Notes: generated by a model not told the origin, from the sequence alone. 64,000 nucleotides of DNA from Symbiodinium natans (GCA_905221605.1 CAJNDS010002622.1:1-64000), one strand, 5' to 3'. Positions 1 through 12,139 are shown, numbered from the stretch's first letter. Translations and numbers: made by a program.

Positions 1-860
1 CCCCCCCCAACACGCCCCCCCCCCCCTCCCTCCCGCTCGCACCGAGCCAGAAAAAACAAAACCCAAAACGCGCGGTTCACCGCTTCGGAGGGGGGGAGGG
101 GTTGGGGGGGGGGGGGGGGTAGGGAAACGGCTCCCAAAACGCGCAGTTCCACCCACTTTGCCGCCTTCCAAAACACCAAATTGGTTGTTTTTTCTGGCTC
201 GGGTGGAGGGGAGGGAGGGGGGGGGGTTGGGGGGCGGGGTTGGGAAATGGGTCACAAAACGCGCGGCGTATGGAGGTGGGTTACAATACGCGCGGGTCCA
301 TCCACGTAGGAAGCAAGCCGCGCGGGTCCATGGGGAAGGCCACTAGCGGGTCCAGCGGGCAAGGTACGAGTCCAGCTTCTTGACGCCGACAAAGGGGGTC
401 GGCGGATTTTGGGGGTCTATCTTAGGGGTCCCCTACCGTCCTTAAATCCCCAAGTCGGTTTAGTGCTGAGGGCTTCGACGCCGAGCGTGCAGGGCCCAGA
501 TGCCAAAAACAAAGGCTGTGGGCGTCTTCTGGCAGTCAGCAAGTCCTCCAACAACAAGGTACCATAATCCCTATCAAGGATTGTTAGCATCTTTAGCACA
601 AGGGGGAACATCCCAATGCATATTTCACACCAGGGACAGGCTTACGGGGAAAGCCTGCCTCGAGTGCGAGCGGGAAATTTCAACGTGGTGCACTGAACCC
701 TTGGGGTTTAGGGTTTAGGGTCTAGGGTTTAAGCTAGACCCGAGACAAAGAACCTAAGCCGCTGGTCCGCTTGGCGGGTGGCAGACAGCCTTAAAGCCCC
801 ACGCCATCTGAGGAGCTGCAGCTGAATGCCAGTATCTACACCCCCGACGCTGCTCTTGAG
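1..860. other. Homopolymer-rich DNA with no supported gene
   Basis: Runs of C and G alternate here. A short motif close to AAAACGCGCGGTTC recurs in decaying form near 64, 137, 254 and 283, suggesting an old tandem repeat. The short open frames are low-complexity and show no domain or splice context. I see no gene. Confidence 0.6.
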
Positions 861-865
861 AGTGG

Positions 866-930
866 GGTTTAGGGTTTAGGGTTTAGGGTTTAGGGTTTAG
901 GGTTTAGGGTTTAGGGTTTAGGGTTTAGGG
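866..930 (+). repeat. Telomere-like array (TTTAGGG)n, about nine units
   Basis: Nearly perfect tandem TTTAGGG, the telomere unit reported for plants and dinoflagellates. It lies inside the sequence, so it is an interstitial array and not a chromosome end. A degenerate TTTAGGG/TTTGGGG stretch follows at about 1085-1130. Confidence 0.95.
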
Positions 931-1334
931 TGTGTCCAGGGCCTCCAGGGATTCGGTTTTCAGGTTGGTTCAGGCTTCAGGGTATCTTGATGCCGCGTCC
1001 TTCTGGGATGGTGAGTCGAGGGTTTCCCAGCCCTTGCAAGGGCTCGAATGGATCGCTTCTTGACGTTGCGAGGCCTTGGTCTTTAGGGTTTAGGGTTTGG
1101 GGTTTAGGGTTTGGGGTTTAGGGTTTGGGGTACGAGCGTCGCGCCTTCACATGCCTCTGCTCCAGTGTCATCATGTAGTGCGCGCTCCTCTTGACGTGTG
1201 GGGCGGCAGACCTTGCGCAGACGTGCTTTGGCTGGAGCCTGGCGAGGTGACTCTTGTGGAAAGAAGGGGTTGCAAAAGGGTCCTAATAAGGGGTCCTCAA
1301 ACCCCCCCTTTGAGGGTCGAAACCGCAAGAAGCA

Positions 1335-1399
1335 CCCTAAACCCTAAACCCTAAACCCTAAACCCTAAACCCTAAACCCTAAACCCTAAACCCTAAACC
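1335..1399 (-). repeat. Telomere-like array (CCCTAAA)n, about nine units
   Basis: Same unit as the array at 866-930 but in the opposite orientation, about 400 bases away. The two arrays could therefore pair with each other in a transcript. Confidence 0.95.
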
Positions 1400-2517
1400 C
1401 GCTGGTGGAAAGCAAGCCCCCCTGCAACTCTTTGGTCTGCCCCAAGGAGCTGGCAGATGATGCAGAGACCTCGAAGACGTGGACGCGGGCGAGCTGGAGT
1501 GAAGACCCGCAGGCTGCTGCATGTGCGGCAGCCTTCGAGGACCCCGTACCTGCCGCATTCTTATGATGTGCCCCGGTTCGTGTTTGGGGCGTGGTCGGGC
1601 GATGCGCGATGGATGTGTACCAGATGTTTGGATTTTGTTGAGCAGGAAGAATGCGAAGCTTCTTTCTTCTAAGGAAAGGTGCTGTTCGCAACAGCACATA
1701 CTTTTGGTGTTGTAGTTGTTGTCGCTGAAGAAGAGGGGTCGCGATCCAAGCGGAAATGACCGAATGTGAAGGGGCGTCTTTGAATGGCGTGCCTTTATCA
1801 GTAAGGACAGCTTCATGTGAACACGGCAGTCATTTCGTCTGTGGGGGGATCTGTAAAAGGTGGGGGCACGAGAGATGTGACGTGGTTTACGTGTGGCTCT
1901 TCAGCAAAAAAAACACATGCACGCCGCCAGAGATGCTTATGATGCACTAGTAAAGAATCCGACCCCCAAAACAAGACGATGTATACATACGCTAGCATAA
2001 GTACAATTTCTACATACATTTCCATACATGTATACCAAACATAGATATTAATAAGAAGCAGGTATGTAGATGTGGACACATGTGCAAGCATAGCATGGAA
2101 CTTGATCCTTGGCAGCCAGGAGCAGGTGAGGCATGGACTAGAAACCATCTATCAGCAGCTGGGCAGCGCAGCAGAGTACAAGGCCCGGCAGCTCCTCGTA
2201 TTTCGGGGGGGCACGTCCCGCCATGCATGGGATGGTGACAGGGTTTAGGGTTTAGGGCTTAGGGTAGGGTTGTTGAGGTGAGATTTTTCTTCATTTTTTG
2301 GGGCCGAGGGGGGGACCGACTGGCGGGGCGGCCGGCGTTCAGGGTCGACATCCCTGCCCTCTTGCGCCGATTGCGCCACCCATCACAAGAGTGGCATCCT
2401 CAAGAGTTTTGGTGTTCGAGGGGCAAGGATGCGAATGTGCTGTAGAGATGTAGTAGGCTAGATGTTCTTTCGGCCTGAGCCAAGAATTCCGAAGCGCAGT
2501 TTTGGGCCACGTCCGGG
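1400..2517. other. Non-repetitive stretch without a recognised gene
   Basis: Overlapping open frames on both strands, none with a recognisable domain, convincing start context or splice signals. Positions 1960-2090 are more AT-rich. Nothing here supports a gene model. Confidence 0.5.
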
Positions 2518-2715
2518 ATGTTCATTGGCGCCCAGAGCATTCTTGAGAGCAAACCCCTGCAGGACTTCAAGAGAATGGGCAGTCGCATGCAACATGTCCT
2601 TATGCAGATGGGGCGACAAGGCTTGCAAGACTACGCGGCTTGGAGTCGCAAATCCAGAAGAGGGAGCCTTTTGAATAAACACCAACCGTACCCTGCTACG
2701 ATTGCCAGAGTATAG
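2518..2715 (+). CDS. Possible exon, unknown protein
   Basis: An ATG-led frame of 65 codons with ordinary amino-acid variety and a basic, glutamine- and methionine-rich middle part. It looks more like protein than the surrounding frames, but the opposite strand is also open here and no family is recognised. It may be a chance frame. Confidence 0.2.
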   Translation: MFIGAQSILESKPLQDFKRMGSRMQHVLMQMGRQGLQDYAAWSRKSRRGSLLNKHQPYPATIARV

Positions 2716-3875
2716 GAACAATATGAGCTACCCAGGAGGCCCAAAGTCTAACTATATGGGAGTTTTTCTCGCAGCGGCAAGAAGAAGCCGCCACCCCAAA
2801 CCCTGAAATCAGAAGTCAGCCCTATAAGCCTTACTCCAAAGTACGACTTCTATAGTGGGGGGGCCTAAACCCTATTGACGGAACGAACACCCTTAACGCA
2901 AGAAAAGGCAAAAGCCATGCACATAACCCTACCACCAAAGCCTTGAGGCCTAAAGCCCGCATAGCCCGAAAAGCAACTGCCTTGCCTTCGGCTGCGGGTG
3001 AGTGGCGAAAAGCCCTCAAGTCTTGATCTTTGTCGGGCTCCCTGGAAGGTTGCCTGAACTGAACTGTACAACCGTGTCCCATTTGACGTGTCATGTTAGT
3101 CCTATTCTTTCTTATTTGCATGTGCCCTACGCTTGTCCTCATGGTTCAAATGTGAGTACAATTGATACGCTGCACGCCATGGTGTCCGGGTCAGCAAGCG
3201 AGTGCATGCCGCGGGATACCGGGGTGTGGGTACTGCCTGCGGGTGGGTTCCAGTGACTTGGGCTGGTTTGCTTTCTGAAAGGTTGGCTGTGGCACTCTGC
3301 ATAAGCACTGGCAGAGCTAGTCCAAAAACCCCTGAACGCTGAAGCCCCTCCTTGGGCAACTAAGGTCCAACGGTGTATTGTGAAGCAATTCGAGCGCAAT
3401 ATCAGGGACACCCGGCTTGGCTTCTGGGCCCTTTTGGGGCCCCTGGGGGTTCGAGGGGCTTATAGGGTAGAAGGTATAGGGTTTTGGGTTTTTTGGGGGT
3501 TTAGGGCTTCAGGAGCGAAAGGCTTAAGGGTTTTAGGGCTTGGAGTTTAAGAGTTTAAGTCTTGGGCTCCGAACCCATGCCATGGCCCAACTAATGTGCT
3601 CCTACCTTCGATCTTTTGCCGAGTAGTTGGGGGTTTGGTAAGTCCTGAACCTCCCCCAACGTTTAAGCTCTGAACCTTAGAACCCTGGTTCCTGAAAATC
3701 ACCCCAACCTTAAAAGCTACAAGAGCTGGCAGTGCCAAAACCTTCGAAAGCTCACCCTTGAACATTCAATTCCCTGAGTCCTGACAAACCGACTAGGGGT
3801 CCAGTTGAAAAAGGCTTGGGGGGTTTAGGGTTACCTTCATAACGCCCAAGCCGTTTTTGGGGTGTAGGATTCAGA

Positions 3876-4013
3876 CCCTAAACCCTAAACCCTAAACCCT
3901 AAACCCTAAACCCTAAACCCTAAACCCTAAACCCTAAACCCTAAACCCTAAACCCTAAACCCTAAACCCTAAACCCTAAACCCTAAACCCTAAACCCTAA
4001 ACCCTAAACCCTA
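3876..4013 (-). repeat. Telomere-like array (CCCTAAA)n, about nineteen units
   Basis: One of the longest and most perfect arrays in the window. It ends about ten bases before a coding-like exon, a placement seen at several other exons here. A degenerate array in the opposite orientation follows the exon at about 4120-4230. Confidence 0.95.
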
Positions 4014-4021
4014 TACCCATA

Positions 4022-4118
4022 ACGAAGTCTGCGAAACGAAGGAGCTTCTGGAGCTGCAGAAGTTGCCCGAGGAGGACCGGCGGCAGATGATCCTCGGCAC
4101 TGCCCCCAAGCATCCTAA
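4022..4118 (+). CDS. Coding-like exon between two telomere-like arrays
   Basis: An open frame of about 31 residues, rich in Glu, Leu, Lys and Gln (it contains ELLELQKLPEEDRR), so probably helical. Arrays of opposite orientation flank it. Exact ends are uncertain because no clear AG acceptor precedes it. Family unknown. Confidence 0.4.
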
Positions 4119-4230
4119 ACGTTTAGGGTTTAGGGTTTAGGGCTCGGGGTTTAGGGTTTAGGGTTTAGGGTTTAGGGTGTAGGGTTTAGGGCTTAGGGTT
4201 TAGGGCTTAGGGCTTAGGGGTTTAGGGCTT

Positions 4231-5256
4231 TGTATGTTTGATTCATACAGTTAACTATGCAACTCTTCGCATACTTGTCAAGAAGAATTTGATGGAGCCG
4301 CCTTAGGGTATGAAGTGGTCAGTTTCGGGGAAAGTTTCCGAGGCAAGTTTCGAGAAAAGGTTCGAGGAAAGGTATCTTTTGTGACTGTTGAATGGCTTCA
4401 AGTCACAGGAGCTTGAGGGTTTTACGGTGTAGGGTTTAGGAGCAACCGCCCCCTCCCCCCACCCTCCAAACCCTTAAACCGCCAAGGGTTGCTAAGGTTT
4501 TGGCATGGCATTTTGGGAACAGGGCTTTCGCATGCTTTGTGGCTGGGTCGCTGTGCTGTACTTAGGGAGGAGGTTCTGGACAAGTTGGGCGTGTTGCTTG
4601 GCCTCGCAAGTTGCCCAGCAAGTCTTGCTTCTCTCCTCAGTGGTAGGTGGGACTCGTCCTTTCTCAGGAGGCAGGGGGCCTGTGCGCTTGTGCATGGTGG
4701 TCGTGATGGCGGTGGCGCTGGGAGTTCAGCTGGAGGATGCTCATGGGTTGTGGTGCTTCTAGCTTTCATGAAGGACCACGAGTCATCGATTCCCTTTTGG
4801 GTGCACATTCCCCAACACCAGTCCCCTTTTGTAGGTACCTAACAACTTAGGATGGACCCTAATTGCGAGCAACTGCTGCGGCCTTGGTTGCGCTGAGGCT
4901 ACAGAAATGCTTGGAGGCCTTTGAGCCCGAGATGATGAAGCTGGAGTCGGCTCTTTGGTGTTAATTCTAGAGGGCCCTTGTTTAGGTACCATACAGAGCG
5001 AAGTAGACTGTGATGGAACTTCCAAGCCTAGTTTGGAAAACAACCGTGTCACCAGCTTGACCTGACTGGCCTTCAGGTGCTCTTTCATTGCTGCCTTGCT
5101 GTTGGCTCGCAGGGAATGAAGGAATTGTAACACCCATGCTTTTCCTGATCTCCCCATTCCTTCATTCCCTGCTATGCAGCCAATGTCGCCCTTGCCTTTG
5201 ACGGTTGCCACTCTAACTGGGGCACTTGGCGATCGCGCAAGCTTCAGTTTTGCAAG
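4231..5256. other. Probable intron or intergenic DNA before the helicase exons
   Basis: Open frames exist on both strands, including a 193-codon minus-strand frame at 4783-5364 that runs across the probable helicase exon. None carries a recognisable motif. Helicase motifs I (GKT) and II (DExH), expected upstream of the exons below, were looked for and not found. Confidence 0.4.
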
Positions 5257-7012
5257 GTGAAGAGTTCCCCGCCGGTGTCCTACAAGCTGCTGAAGCTGGA
5301 AGCTTTGCTCCGGGAGGAGACACTCTTTGCACAAAGGTGGGAAGAAGTCCCCGGAGCCCTCCATCCCGGGTTATGTGCGGACAAAACAGCCCAGGGACCT
5401 CTTGCCCCCAAAGCGCCTCCAGACATTCGGGGTTGAGCTGCTGCCAGCATGTCGGTTCTGAACTCGAGTAGTTCAGGAGCCTCGGAAGAGTGGAAAAGGC
5501 ATTGTTTTCGTGGAGCAGGCCGGAATTCAGGTGTAGGAAATCTCGGGAGCGTTCCAAAGTTGAGGATCTTCTTGGAGTGTTAGGCCCTGGCATGAAGCAG
5601 CGCCCAGATCCCAAAAACGGAGCATCAGGGGGCAGAAAATGGGGAGGAGGCTCCCTCACAAAGGGAGTCTCCCGTCGTGTTCTTGGGTATTGCGCGGCGC
5701 GAGTGGGCCGATTGTATCCCATGTTGGGGCTTCGACCTGTGTTGCTTCTTTGACGGGAACGGTGTGAACCACGCAAGGCCTCCAGCGCAAATCTGCGCTG
5801 CATGTGGTAAAGTGACGACTTAGCCGTGCTGTACACCGCGTTTCCGTCATGTGCTCTGAGTCCCTCCAAGCCCACCCCCAAATGACGCTTTCAACTGACG
5901 CTTCAAATCCAGCGTCTCTACAGGTGGCGCTCACGGTGCCCCTGGCCATGGCGCTGTGCCGCGGCCTGGGGGCGAACATCGCGGAGGCGCGCCAAGCGCG
6001 AGGGCGCCCTGCGCACGCCACGCGTGCCGGGGCTTTTTCGGGTGGTCGCGATTCGGGCGCTACATCTTCGAAGGGGATTGTCAGGCGATTCTTCTCCGTG
6101 GCTGTTGCACTAGTGCGGGAAGATCCGCAGGCAGGTGCAGGCTGCTAACTGCCAGGAGAGGCACGTTCGTGTCAGGTCATGGAATAGTAGAGTATCGAGC
6201 TTCTCAATCGCTCCTTTGGTGCCAAACTGCATCTGCAGGCAATGTATGGCCAGATGACCAAGCAGGATACCGACCGCACCATGCGGAAGCTGAGGGAAGG
6301 GCAGATCAAGGTCGGTCCTCGTGCTTTCACAACTTTCTCACGCGAGCATTACGGTGGGATCTTTCATCTTGCCCTCAGCTTGCAAGCGCACGAGCTTCTC
6401 GCAAATGATGGAAAGAGGCTCCCCCCAAAAGTGAGACAGGGGGGGCGGGGATGATGAATCGAGTTGCCACCTGGGGGAAAGCTCCGGCATGCCCCCATGT
6501 CTTCCCATGTCTTCATATGCTGCAGCTGCGCAGGTGGTGGTTTCCACAAACGCCTTGGAAGAAGGCTGCGGGCTGCCCCACATGATGGTACAAAGTGTAC
6601 TTGTATTCCTACCATGGGGAAATCTACTCGTTGCCATGATGTCTGAGCAAAGCCCAACAGTTTCGGGAAGGCTGCCCCCAGGCCCTTCAAGCTTCTGCTC
6701 AGAAGATTCCGGATCAGCGCAGGCATTGACGTGTGCGACTGCAACTGGGTCGTTCGCAGCTTGGTCTCCAAGTGCAGGCCAGTGCAGGCATGTGCAGGCT
6801 TTTTGGAAGGCTGTTGAAAATAGTGTTTCCGCCTTTCCAAGCCAAGGCCCATAGGCCACCAGTGCTGCGACGCCTGAAGCCGCTGATCAGCTCAGGCTAT
6901 GACCGATTTGCAACAACGAAAGCCCACATCCAGGGGAGTGGCCGTGCGAGAAGCCAAGCCGCCGAGATCATCTACTTCGAGAATGACCCCGAGGAGGAGG
7001 CGCGAACATGCT
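5257..7012 (+). CDS. Dicer/RIG-I-like helicase, C-terminal helicase exons
   Basis: Several exons together spell the second RecA-like lobe of a superfamily 2 Dicer/RIG-I-type helicase. 5257-5336 (KLLKLEALLREE) resembles the linker helix before the lobe. 5924 to about 6000 (MALCRGLGANI) may follow the first strand. 6239-6310 contains YGQMTKQD and MRKLREGQIK, matching the segment that precedes motif V. 6534-6587 is motif V (STNALEEGCGLP). 6896 to about 7005 is motif VI (AHIQGSGRAR) followed by EIIYFENDP. The 6239 and 6534 exons join in phase 0 with GT-AG. The link from 6587 to 6896 does not keep frame with simple GT-AG, so a donor or a short exon is unresolved. Such helicases act on double-stranded RNA in RNA interference or antiviral sensing; which role applies here is not known. 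Lobe 1 was not found. Confidence 0.72.
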
Positions 7013-8602
7013 CGTTGTCCCCCATCCTGGGGCCAGGGTTGCTCGTGTCCTACAGCTGGACCCTGGCTCTTGTTTTCGAGTTCTGAGTGGCTCCCTTAGC
7101 CAGCTTGCGAAGTGAATTCGGCACCCAGTCTGGACCTTCGAAGTCCTGAGGCGCCCCTGAGAGCTTAGAACCCCTTAGCTACTTCGCGCTGAAGCGTTTA
7201 GGAAGCCTTGCAACATGCAAAAAGCCCTTTGGGGGGAGCCCTCATGCCTGAACCACACTGCCAAGGGTCACCTGTAGTGAACTTCTCCCAACCTACGGCC
7301 CAACACAACTGGAAAAAGCTGGCAGCCTGGCGCCATGGAGTCTGCAGGCAAGCAAGGCGGAAGTCATGGCGGGCGTGGCGAAGGCAGCTGCCCATAGTAG
7401 GGCCAGCGTTGCCATTGGAGTGGACTGCAGGCGTGCATAGGCTCAGAATCGAGGGTGTCGAGTCTGGCATAGTTTCAGGGACTGGATGATGAAGACTTCA
7501 CGTCCGGATTTTGTAGAAGGTGACAAGGCTACGTACGCAGACAAGCAACCCTGATTAAAAAAGGAAGGGCCATTCACAGCATGCCAAGAACACTGCTCAG
7601 GATGACAGCCTTGCGCTCAGCGCCACGGAGCGTGCCGTGGCTATTTTTGTCTTATTTCCACGTTACATCATTGGCACCCGTGGATAAGTGCAGTGAGGGT
7701 TGCGCAGAGCCCGGCAGCATTCCTTACGAAGTCCGCATGTAGCAAAACGAGTTCTGCAATGTTGCCTTCTGATGTGGCACAGGGCCATAGGATTCGCGCA
7801 CACTCCAGGGAGAGTCAAAAGTGGCCGGAAGGGGTTTAGGTCGGAGCCTTCCCTGACCGACGAGGCTCCGAAGAACAAAAGGAGGCTAAAAAGGCAGACG
7901 ATCTTGGTAGACCCAGGGGCCCCTCACCCTCAGCTACTGAGGACAACGTTTGCAACGCCCTTTGACTGCAGATCATCTAGCATAGGGCCTGCACCCTGTC
8001 TCTGTCCTTTCTATCATGGTCAGGGGGTGACCTAATCTGCAGCCTCCTGAGTTTGAGTTGGAATCGGCCTCAAATGTCCTCACGTCCCTACAGAACCCAT
8101 TAAACCCAACTTACTACCCGACACAACCCCTGGAAATGTTTTTTTTGGTACAGGACGGGTCACAGTCGCAGTTTCCGGCCTGGCGCCTAAGCGAGACGTT
8201 GTGGTAGTGTGCATAGGTTCAAGTCTATGACTTAGACTTCCGGGTATAGGCTATAGGGTTTTAGGTCACGCCTCAGGAAGGTTTGAGAGGTCTAGTAGTC
8301 TAGCCAAAATCAACCTTAAACAAACCCGGAAACCCTAAGCAAACACTACTTACATCACTGGTTTGCTTGGCATGTGGCCAAAAAAATCTGGCAGATTAAG
8401 CTGAGTGGGTGGCAGAATCCTGAAACCTTAAAATGCTCAGGCCTTGAATGTGATCGGGAACCGGGCTGAACATGATTGGTCAGTAAGGGTTCGTCAACTT
8501 GGTAGTCGTGTTCTTCGTCTTCATTTTCTTTTGTAGTCGATTTGGGCCAAAGACATGAAGGTACAGCCTTTCCTCCCGTCAGGCACGAAGCAGACCGTGC
8601 AG
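7013..8602. other. Probable intron sequence of the helicase gene
   Basis: No exon could be defined. Scattered open frames lack motifs. The region lies between the motif VI exon and a Dicer-dimerisation-like exon on the same strand, so it is most simply intronic. Confidence 0.4.
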
Positions 8603-8664
8603 GGCGTCTACCCCTTTGATGACGGGCAAGGGCAGCGCATCGACTTCTTCAACTGCTCCTTCCC
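8603..8664 (+). CDS. Exon resembling the Dicer dimerisation domain (DUF283)
   Basis: After a CAG acceptor the frame reads VYPFDDGQG then RIDFFNC. The pattern of PF, an acidic Gly-containing turn and FFNC matches my memory of the start of the DUF283/Dicer dimerisation fold, which follows the helicase in Dicer proteins. The position downstream of the helicase exons on the same strand supports one gene. The 3' boundary is not certain. No PAZ or RNase III exon was recognised downstream. Confidence 0.5.
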
Positions 8665-8919
8665 GGCAAAGTGCTGGAGGTTTCGTGGAGTATTTAACCC
8701 CGCACCCTGGTTTAGGGGCTGCCTCCTCCGCACGTTTCTGCTGCGTGGAATTGAGGTAGCGACCAAAGCTACCACAGGCGATAGTGAGGAGCATGCGATG
8801 GCCCTCGCACATGGGCCCCCACTTTCAAGCTCCCCCACGTGCGGCCAGTGCCATCGTGTATTCACCAAAGTACTTGAGGCTCCCGCATCGTGACGGAGTG
8901 GTGCCAGCAAGTGTTGAAG

Positions 8920-9340
8920 GAGGAGCCCCTCTCAAAATCCTCACCGGACATGCAAACCCTGAAGCCTTGGATAAACGTGCAGTCCTTAAAGGCTCTGTCC
9001 AAACAGCCCTGTCGTCGGAGGAGTTTCGGCAAGAGGGCTTGTTTCCCACCTACGGTGGAGAGGCTCGGCTGCTCTTGAGGATTTGCATCTTTTGTTTTGC
9101 CGGCGACTTGCCAGCGACTTGCCAGCGCGTTCCTGAAGCGAAGTGGGAAAAGGCAGCCCAAGAAGCCGAAAACCCCGAAGCTCTCGACTGGGCTGTATCT
9201 CGGAAGATCTCGGAGCGTGTTTTTCAGCAGGCCTTGCGATTCTTCCCGTTGCACTTGCATCTTTCCAGCCCTATGCTGCTGGCAGGTTCGGAGTATTCTC
9301 TTCGAGCATTTTTCGTGCTGAGAGAAAGCCTTTAAAACAC
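8920..9340 (+). CDS. Coding-like open region, possible further helicase-gene exons
   Basis: A plus-strand frame from about 8920 to 9335 contains protein-like stretches (SSEEFRQEGLFPTYGG and AKWEKAAQEAENPEALDW). An 11-base direct repeat (GCGACTTGCCA) occurs at about 9102-9122, next to a possible CAG acceptor. No family is recognised. It may belong to the same gene as the exons upstream. Confidence 0.3.
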
Positions 9341-10072
9341 CTTGAAGCCCGAACCCCGCCACCCTGAAGCGATCCCGCCCCCCCCCCCCCTCCCCCGCCC
9401 CGAGCCCAGGCTCGGCTAGGCAGAGGAACCACACAACCCTCAACACTCAACCAAAACAGAAACCCAAACCAAACTCCCAAGGACCCTGGCGCCCGGCCAC
9501 AAGTGCGACTGCCGACTCCCGAAGGCTTCGAGGCTGGCTGAGCGTTGTGGGGTTTTGCGGGGCTGAGGTGTTTCGGTTTTAGGAAAGAGGGTGTAGAGAT
9601 GCAGAAACAGGTTAAGTTAAGGTGAGTTGCTGGAATTGGGGGTTTGCAAATCAAGGAATTCAGGTTGTTGGGGTTTCACGGTTACTAGGGACTGGGATTT
9701 GGATCTAGGAAGGTTCAAGGCAAAGAAGGGGCGGCCAGAGCATCACCAGCCTCGTGATGCCAACAGCAGCTCTTGCCGGGCAATGGAGCAGCTGGCTATG
9801 TTCAAGGACTTTGTGCGAGGTGCTCAATTGCGTCATCGAGAAGGCCCACTATGTCTCGGCTTAGCACGGATGCCACAACGCCAGGAGGAAAGTCGAGCGT
9901 GCCAGCAGTGCCCACGAAGGCAGCGGTGCAGGTGCCGGAGCCGCGGTCGCGGAGCTGGCCACGAGGCAGAATCCTTTTTTGCCTTGCCATGCTGCCAAAG
10001 GATGCCAAGCTGATCCAGTCATAGCGAGCTCGCCCTGTCAAAGCTGGTGTCGCCGCCCTCGGCCGCTCCCGA
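9341..10072. other. Unassigned region
   Basis: A C-rich run near 9379 is followed by open frames on both strands. The frame around 9770-9980 looks moderately coding-like but has no motif and no decisive splice sites. Confidence 0.4.
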
Positions 10073-10116
10073 ACGCGCGCGCGCGCGCGCGCGCTCGCGC
10101 GCGCGCGCGCGCGCGA
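10073..10116. repeat. (CG)n microsatellite
   Basis: About 44 bases of alternating C and G with one interruption. Alternating purine-pyrimidine tracts of this kind can adopt left-handed Z-DNA. It lies in probable intron sequence. Confidence 0.95.
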
Positions 10117-10345
10117 TATTTGGAACACGCGTGCTTGGGAAGTGCGCCTACTCTGTCCTTCCGTGGCCTTGCGTGCCTTGCACCAGTGTGAGGGTCGAAG
10201 TCCAAAGCCCAAGTTTAAGGTGTTTGCTTCGGAGGGTTTTCGGGCGGCTGTAAAAGTGGCCGGTGTCGTTCTTTTCTTTATGCGAGTTTTTTTTTTTGGG
10301 GGGGGGGTGGGAGCGGCGGTGGGGTTTGGGGCTGTTTCTTTGCAG

Positions 10346-10460
10346 GTGATCACTCCAGAGGCTGTCGACACTCACTGGAATGGTGCCTGGGCTTATTTCC
10401 ACAGAATTCTCTCCATGTGCCGAACTGTTCACGGGGACAGCGAGGAAACTCACATTAACA
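10346..10460 (+). CDS. Coding-like exon, unknown family
   Basis: A TTTGCAG acceptor is followed by about 38 codons with a protein-like sequence (THWNGAWAYFHRILSMC). Aromatic residues and a regular pattern suggest folded protein. The donor is unclear. No family recognised. Confidence 0.4.
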
Positions 10461-10509
10461 GACTGTTCCTGTTCCTTCTGAGGGGTCAGGGGTTTAGGAT
10501 TTAGGCTTA

Positions 10510-11890
10510 GGGTTCACGATTGGCCTGGGCCGCCAATTTGCAAGGCGCCTCTTTTCCTTTGATTTATTCATCATTGTTCTTGAAGACTTGATTTAGGTGA
10601 GAGCAAGGACGGTCACGACAAGGTTTCAAAGGGGGGGTCCAGAGAAGTTCCGGAGTCTAGGATTTCCGGAAACTTCAGAGAAGGTTCAGAGGAGGGGGTC
10701 CAGATTTGACGTGGAGTGGGGAGTTGTCGATTTGATCGCATCATACCTCGATGTCTCACTGCAGTGGCATTCAGCTACGCAAGTGTGCAAAAACAACAAA
10801 CTCCACTGAGCCCCTCCCCCCCACTGAACGTCCTTGGCTCTGTCCATGCGGGTCGCGGTTTCGACCTGTCATTGTCCTTGGTCTTACCTAGTCCTACATT
10901 TTAATTGGGCAAGCCTAGTCTACTTTGGGCTCTACTCAAGAGGGGGAGGGGCTCAGGAGTCAGTCTCCAGGATGTCATCGACAAGGACAGGGCCCTTCAC
11001 AAACCGTAAGCTTCGGATTTGGGGTTGAGGACTTCGGGTTTAGGGTTTCGGACTTAGGGTATTTAGGCAAGAAGGGCTTTGGGCTTCGGACTATGAAGTC
11101 AGCTTTGAGGTTCAAAAGATGCTCAACCCGAAGCCCCTCCAGGCCCTGCACCTGAAAACCCCGCCACCGGCCAGTTTGACGACAACAAGTCATCAGGTTT
11201 GACTAGCCCAAGTGGACGTCCTGCAAGCCGATCTCGGGAAGCACAGTGCAGAGAAATATCGCATGCCTCCGCAGCCCGCAACACCTGACCGCTCCGCAAG
11301 CTCCCTCAAACTCACTCGCAAAACACCGCCAACCCGGGTGATAGGCTCATGAATGCAAGCTCTTCGGCACTTTTGACTCTACCAGCACAGACATTCCAAA
11401 TGTTCATGCTGCGATGCATGTTCTTCGCAACTCCTTTTGAAAAAGACCTTGCGCCCATGGACCGTGTGCGTGCGCCGCTGAGGCCCAAACTTAAAGCTAA
11501 CAAAAATGCAAAATCCTGTAACCCTGAGTGTTGCAAGTGGGAAGCCTTGCACTGGTGAGCGCTCGCAAAGCTCGCTTCCGCTCGGCGTGCCCTCCCTAGG
11601 CCCCTAAACTCCCAGCCCGGTGTTGGGTGACTCTGGCTTCGTGGTGCCGAAAGTGATTAGGAGTAGTATGGGGTGGACCGACAGAAGCCTTGCCTCCTCG
11701 TGTGCGAGCGCGCGAGTCGAAGCCCCCCCAGCCCCAGCAACACCTCGTGCCATGCGGCGTAGCAGCTTATATGGGTTTGTCGATGTTTTTAGGGCATAGG
11801 GTTTAGGGATATGGCATGGTTGTTCCCAGGCAGTGCAGCAGTCCTAGCCGTAAAGAGGGTTTGGGTTTGAGGGCTTATGGACATGGAGGC
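10510..11890. other. Probable intron or intergenic DNA
   Basis: Contains degenerate TTTAGGG-like words near 11038-11060 and short open frames without motifs. No gene supported. Confidence 0.4.
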
Positions 11891-11892
11891 TC

Positions 11893-12015
11893 TGGTGTTG
11901 AGCTGGGAAAGGATCGGCTGGAGGCCTTGACCAAGGCCGATCGGGCCAAGAGGCGGGCGCTCTTCGTGGCGGCGCGCGCCTTCGGTGCACAGGGGCGACG
12001 GGTCATTGCGCCTGG
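11893..12015 (+). CDS. Coding-like exon, charged helical segment
   Basis: The frame reads GKDRLEALTKADRAKRRALF, then an Ala/Arg-rich stretch ending before a TTTCGGG repeat tract. The charge pattern and length are exon-like. Function unknown. Probably the same gene as the next exon-like segments. Confidence 0.45.
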
Positions 12016-12139
12016 GTTCGGGGTTTCGGGTTTCGGGTTTAGGGAAACAGCTCATTCTGGGACCAAACTCATTAAATTTCCGAACTCAGGCCAGAGCCCC
12101 TTGAAGATGCCTTCAACCCTGAAGCCCCTAGAAGCCAAG

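Noticed and set aside
1..930. Chromosome end, because of TTTAGGG near the start of the window
   Set aside because: The same arrays occur throughout the window in both orientations with genes on both sides, so they are interstitial.
4783..5881. Minus-strand frames of 193 and 222 codons
   Set aside because: They lie opposite the helicase-type exon at 5257-5336 and show no recognisable sequence; chance frames are common in this GC-rich DNA.
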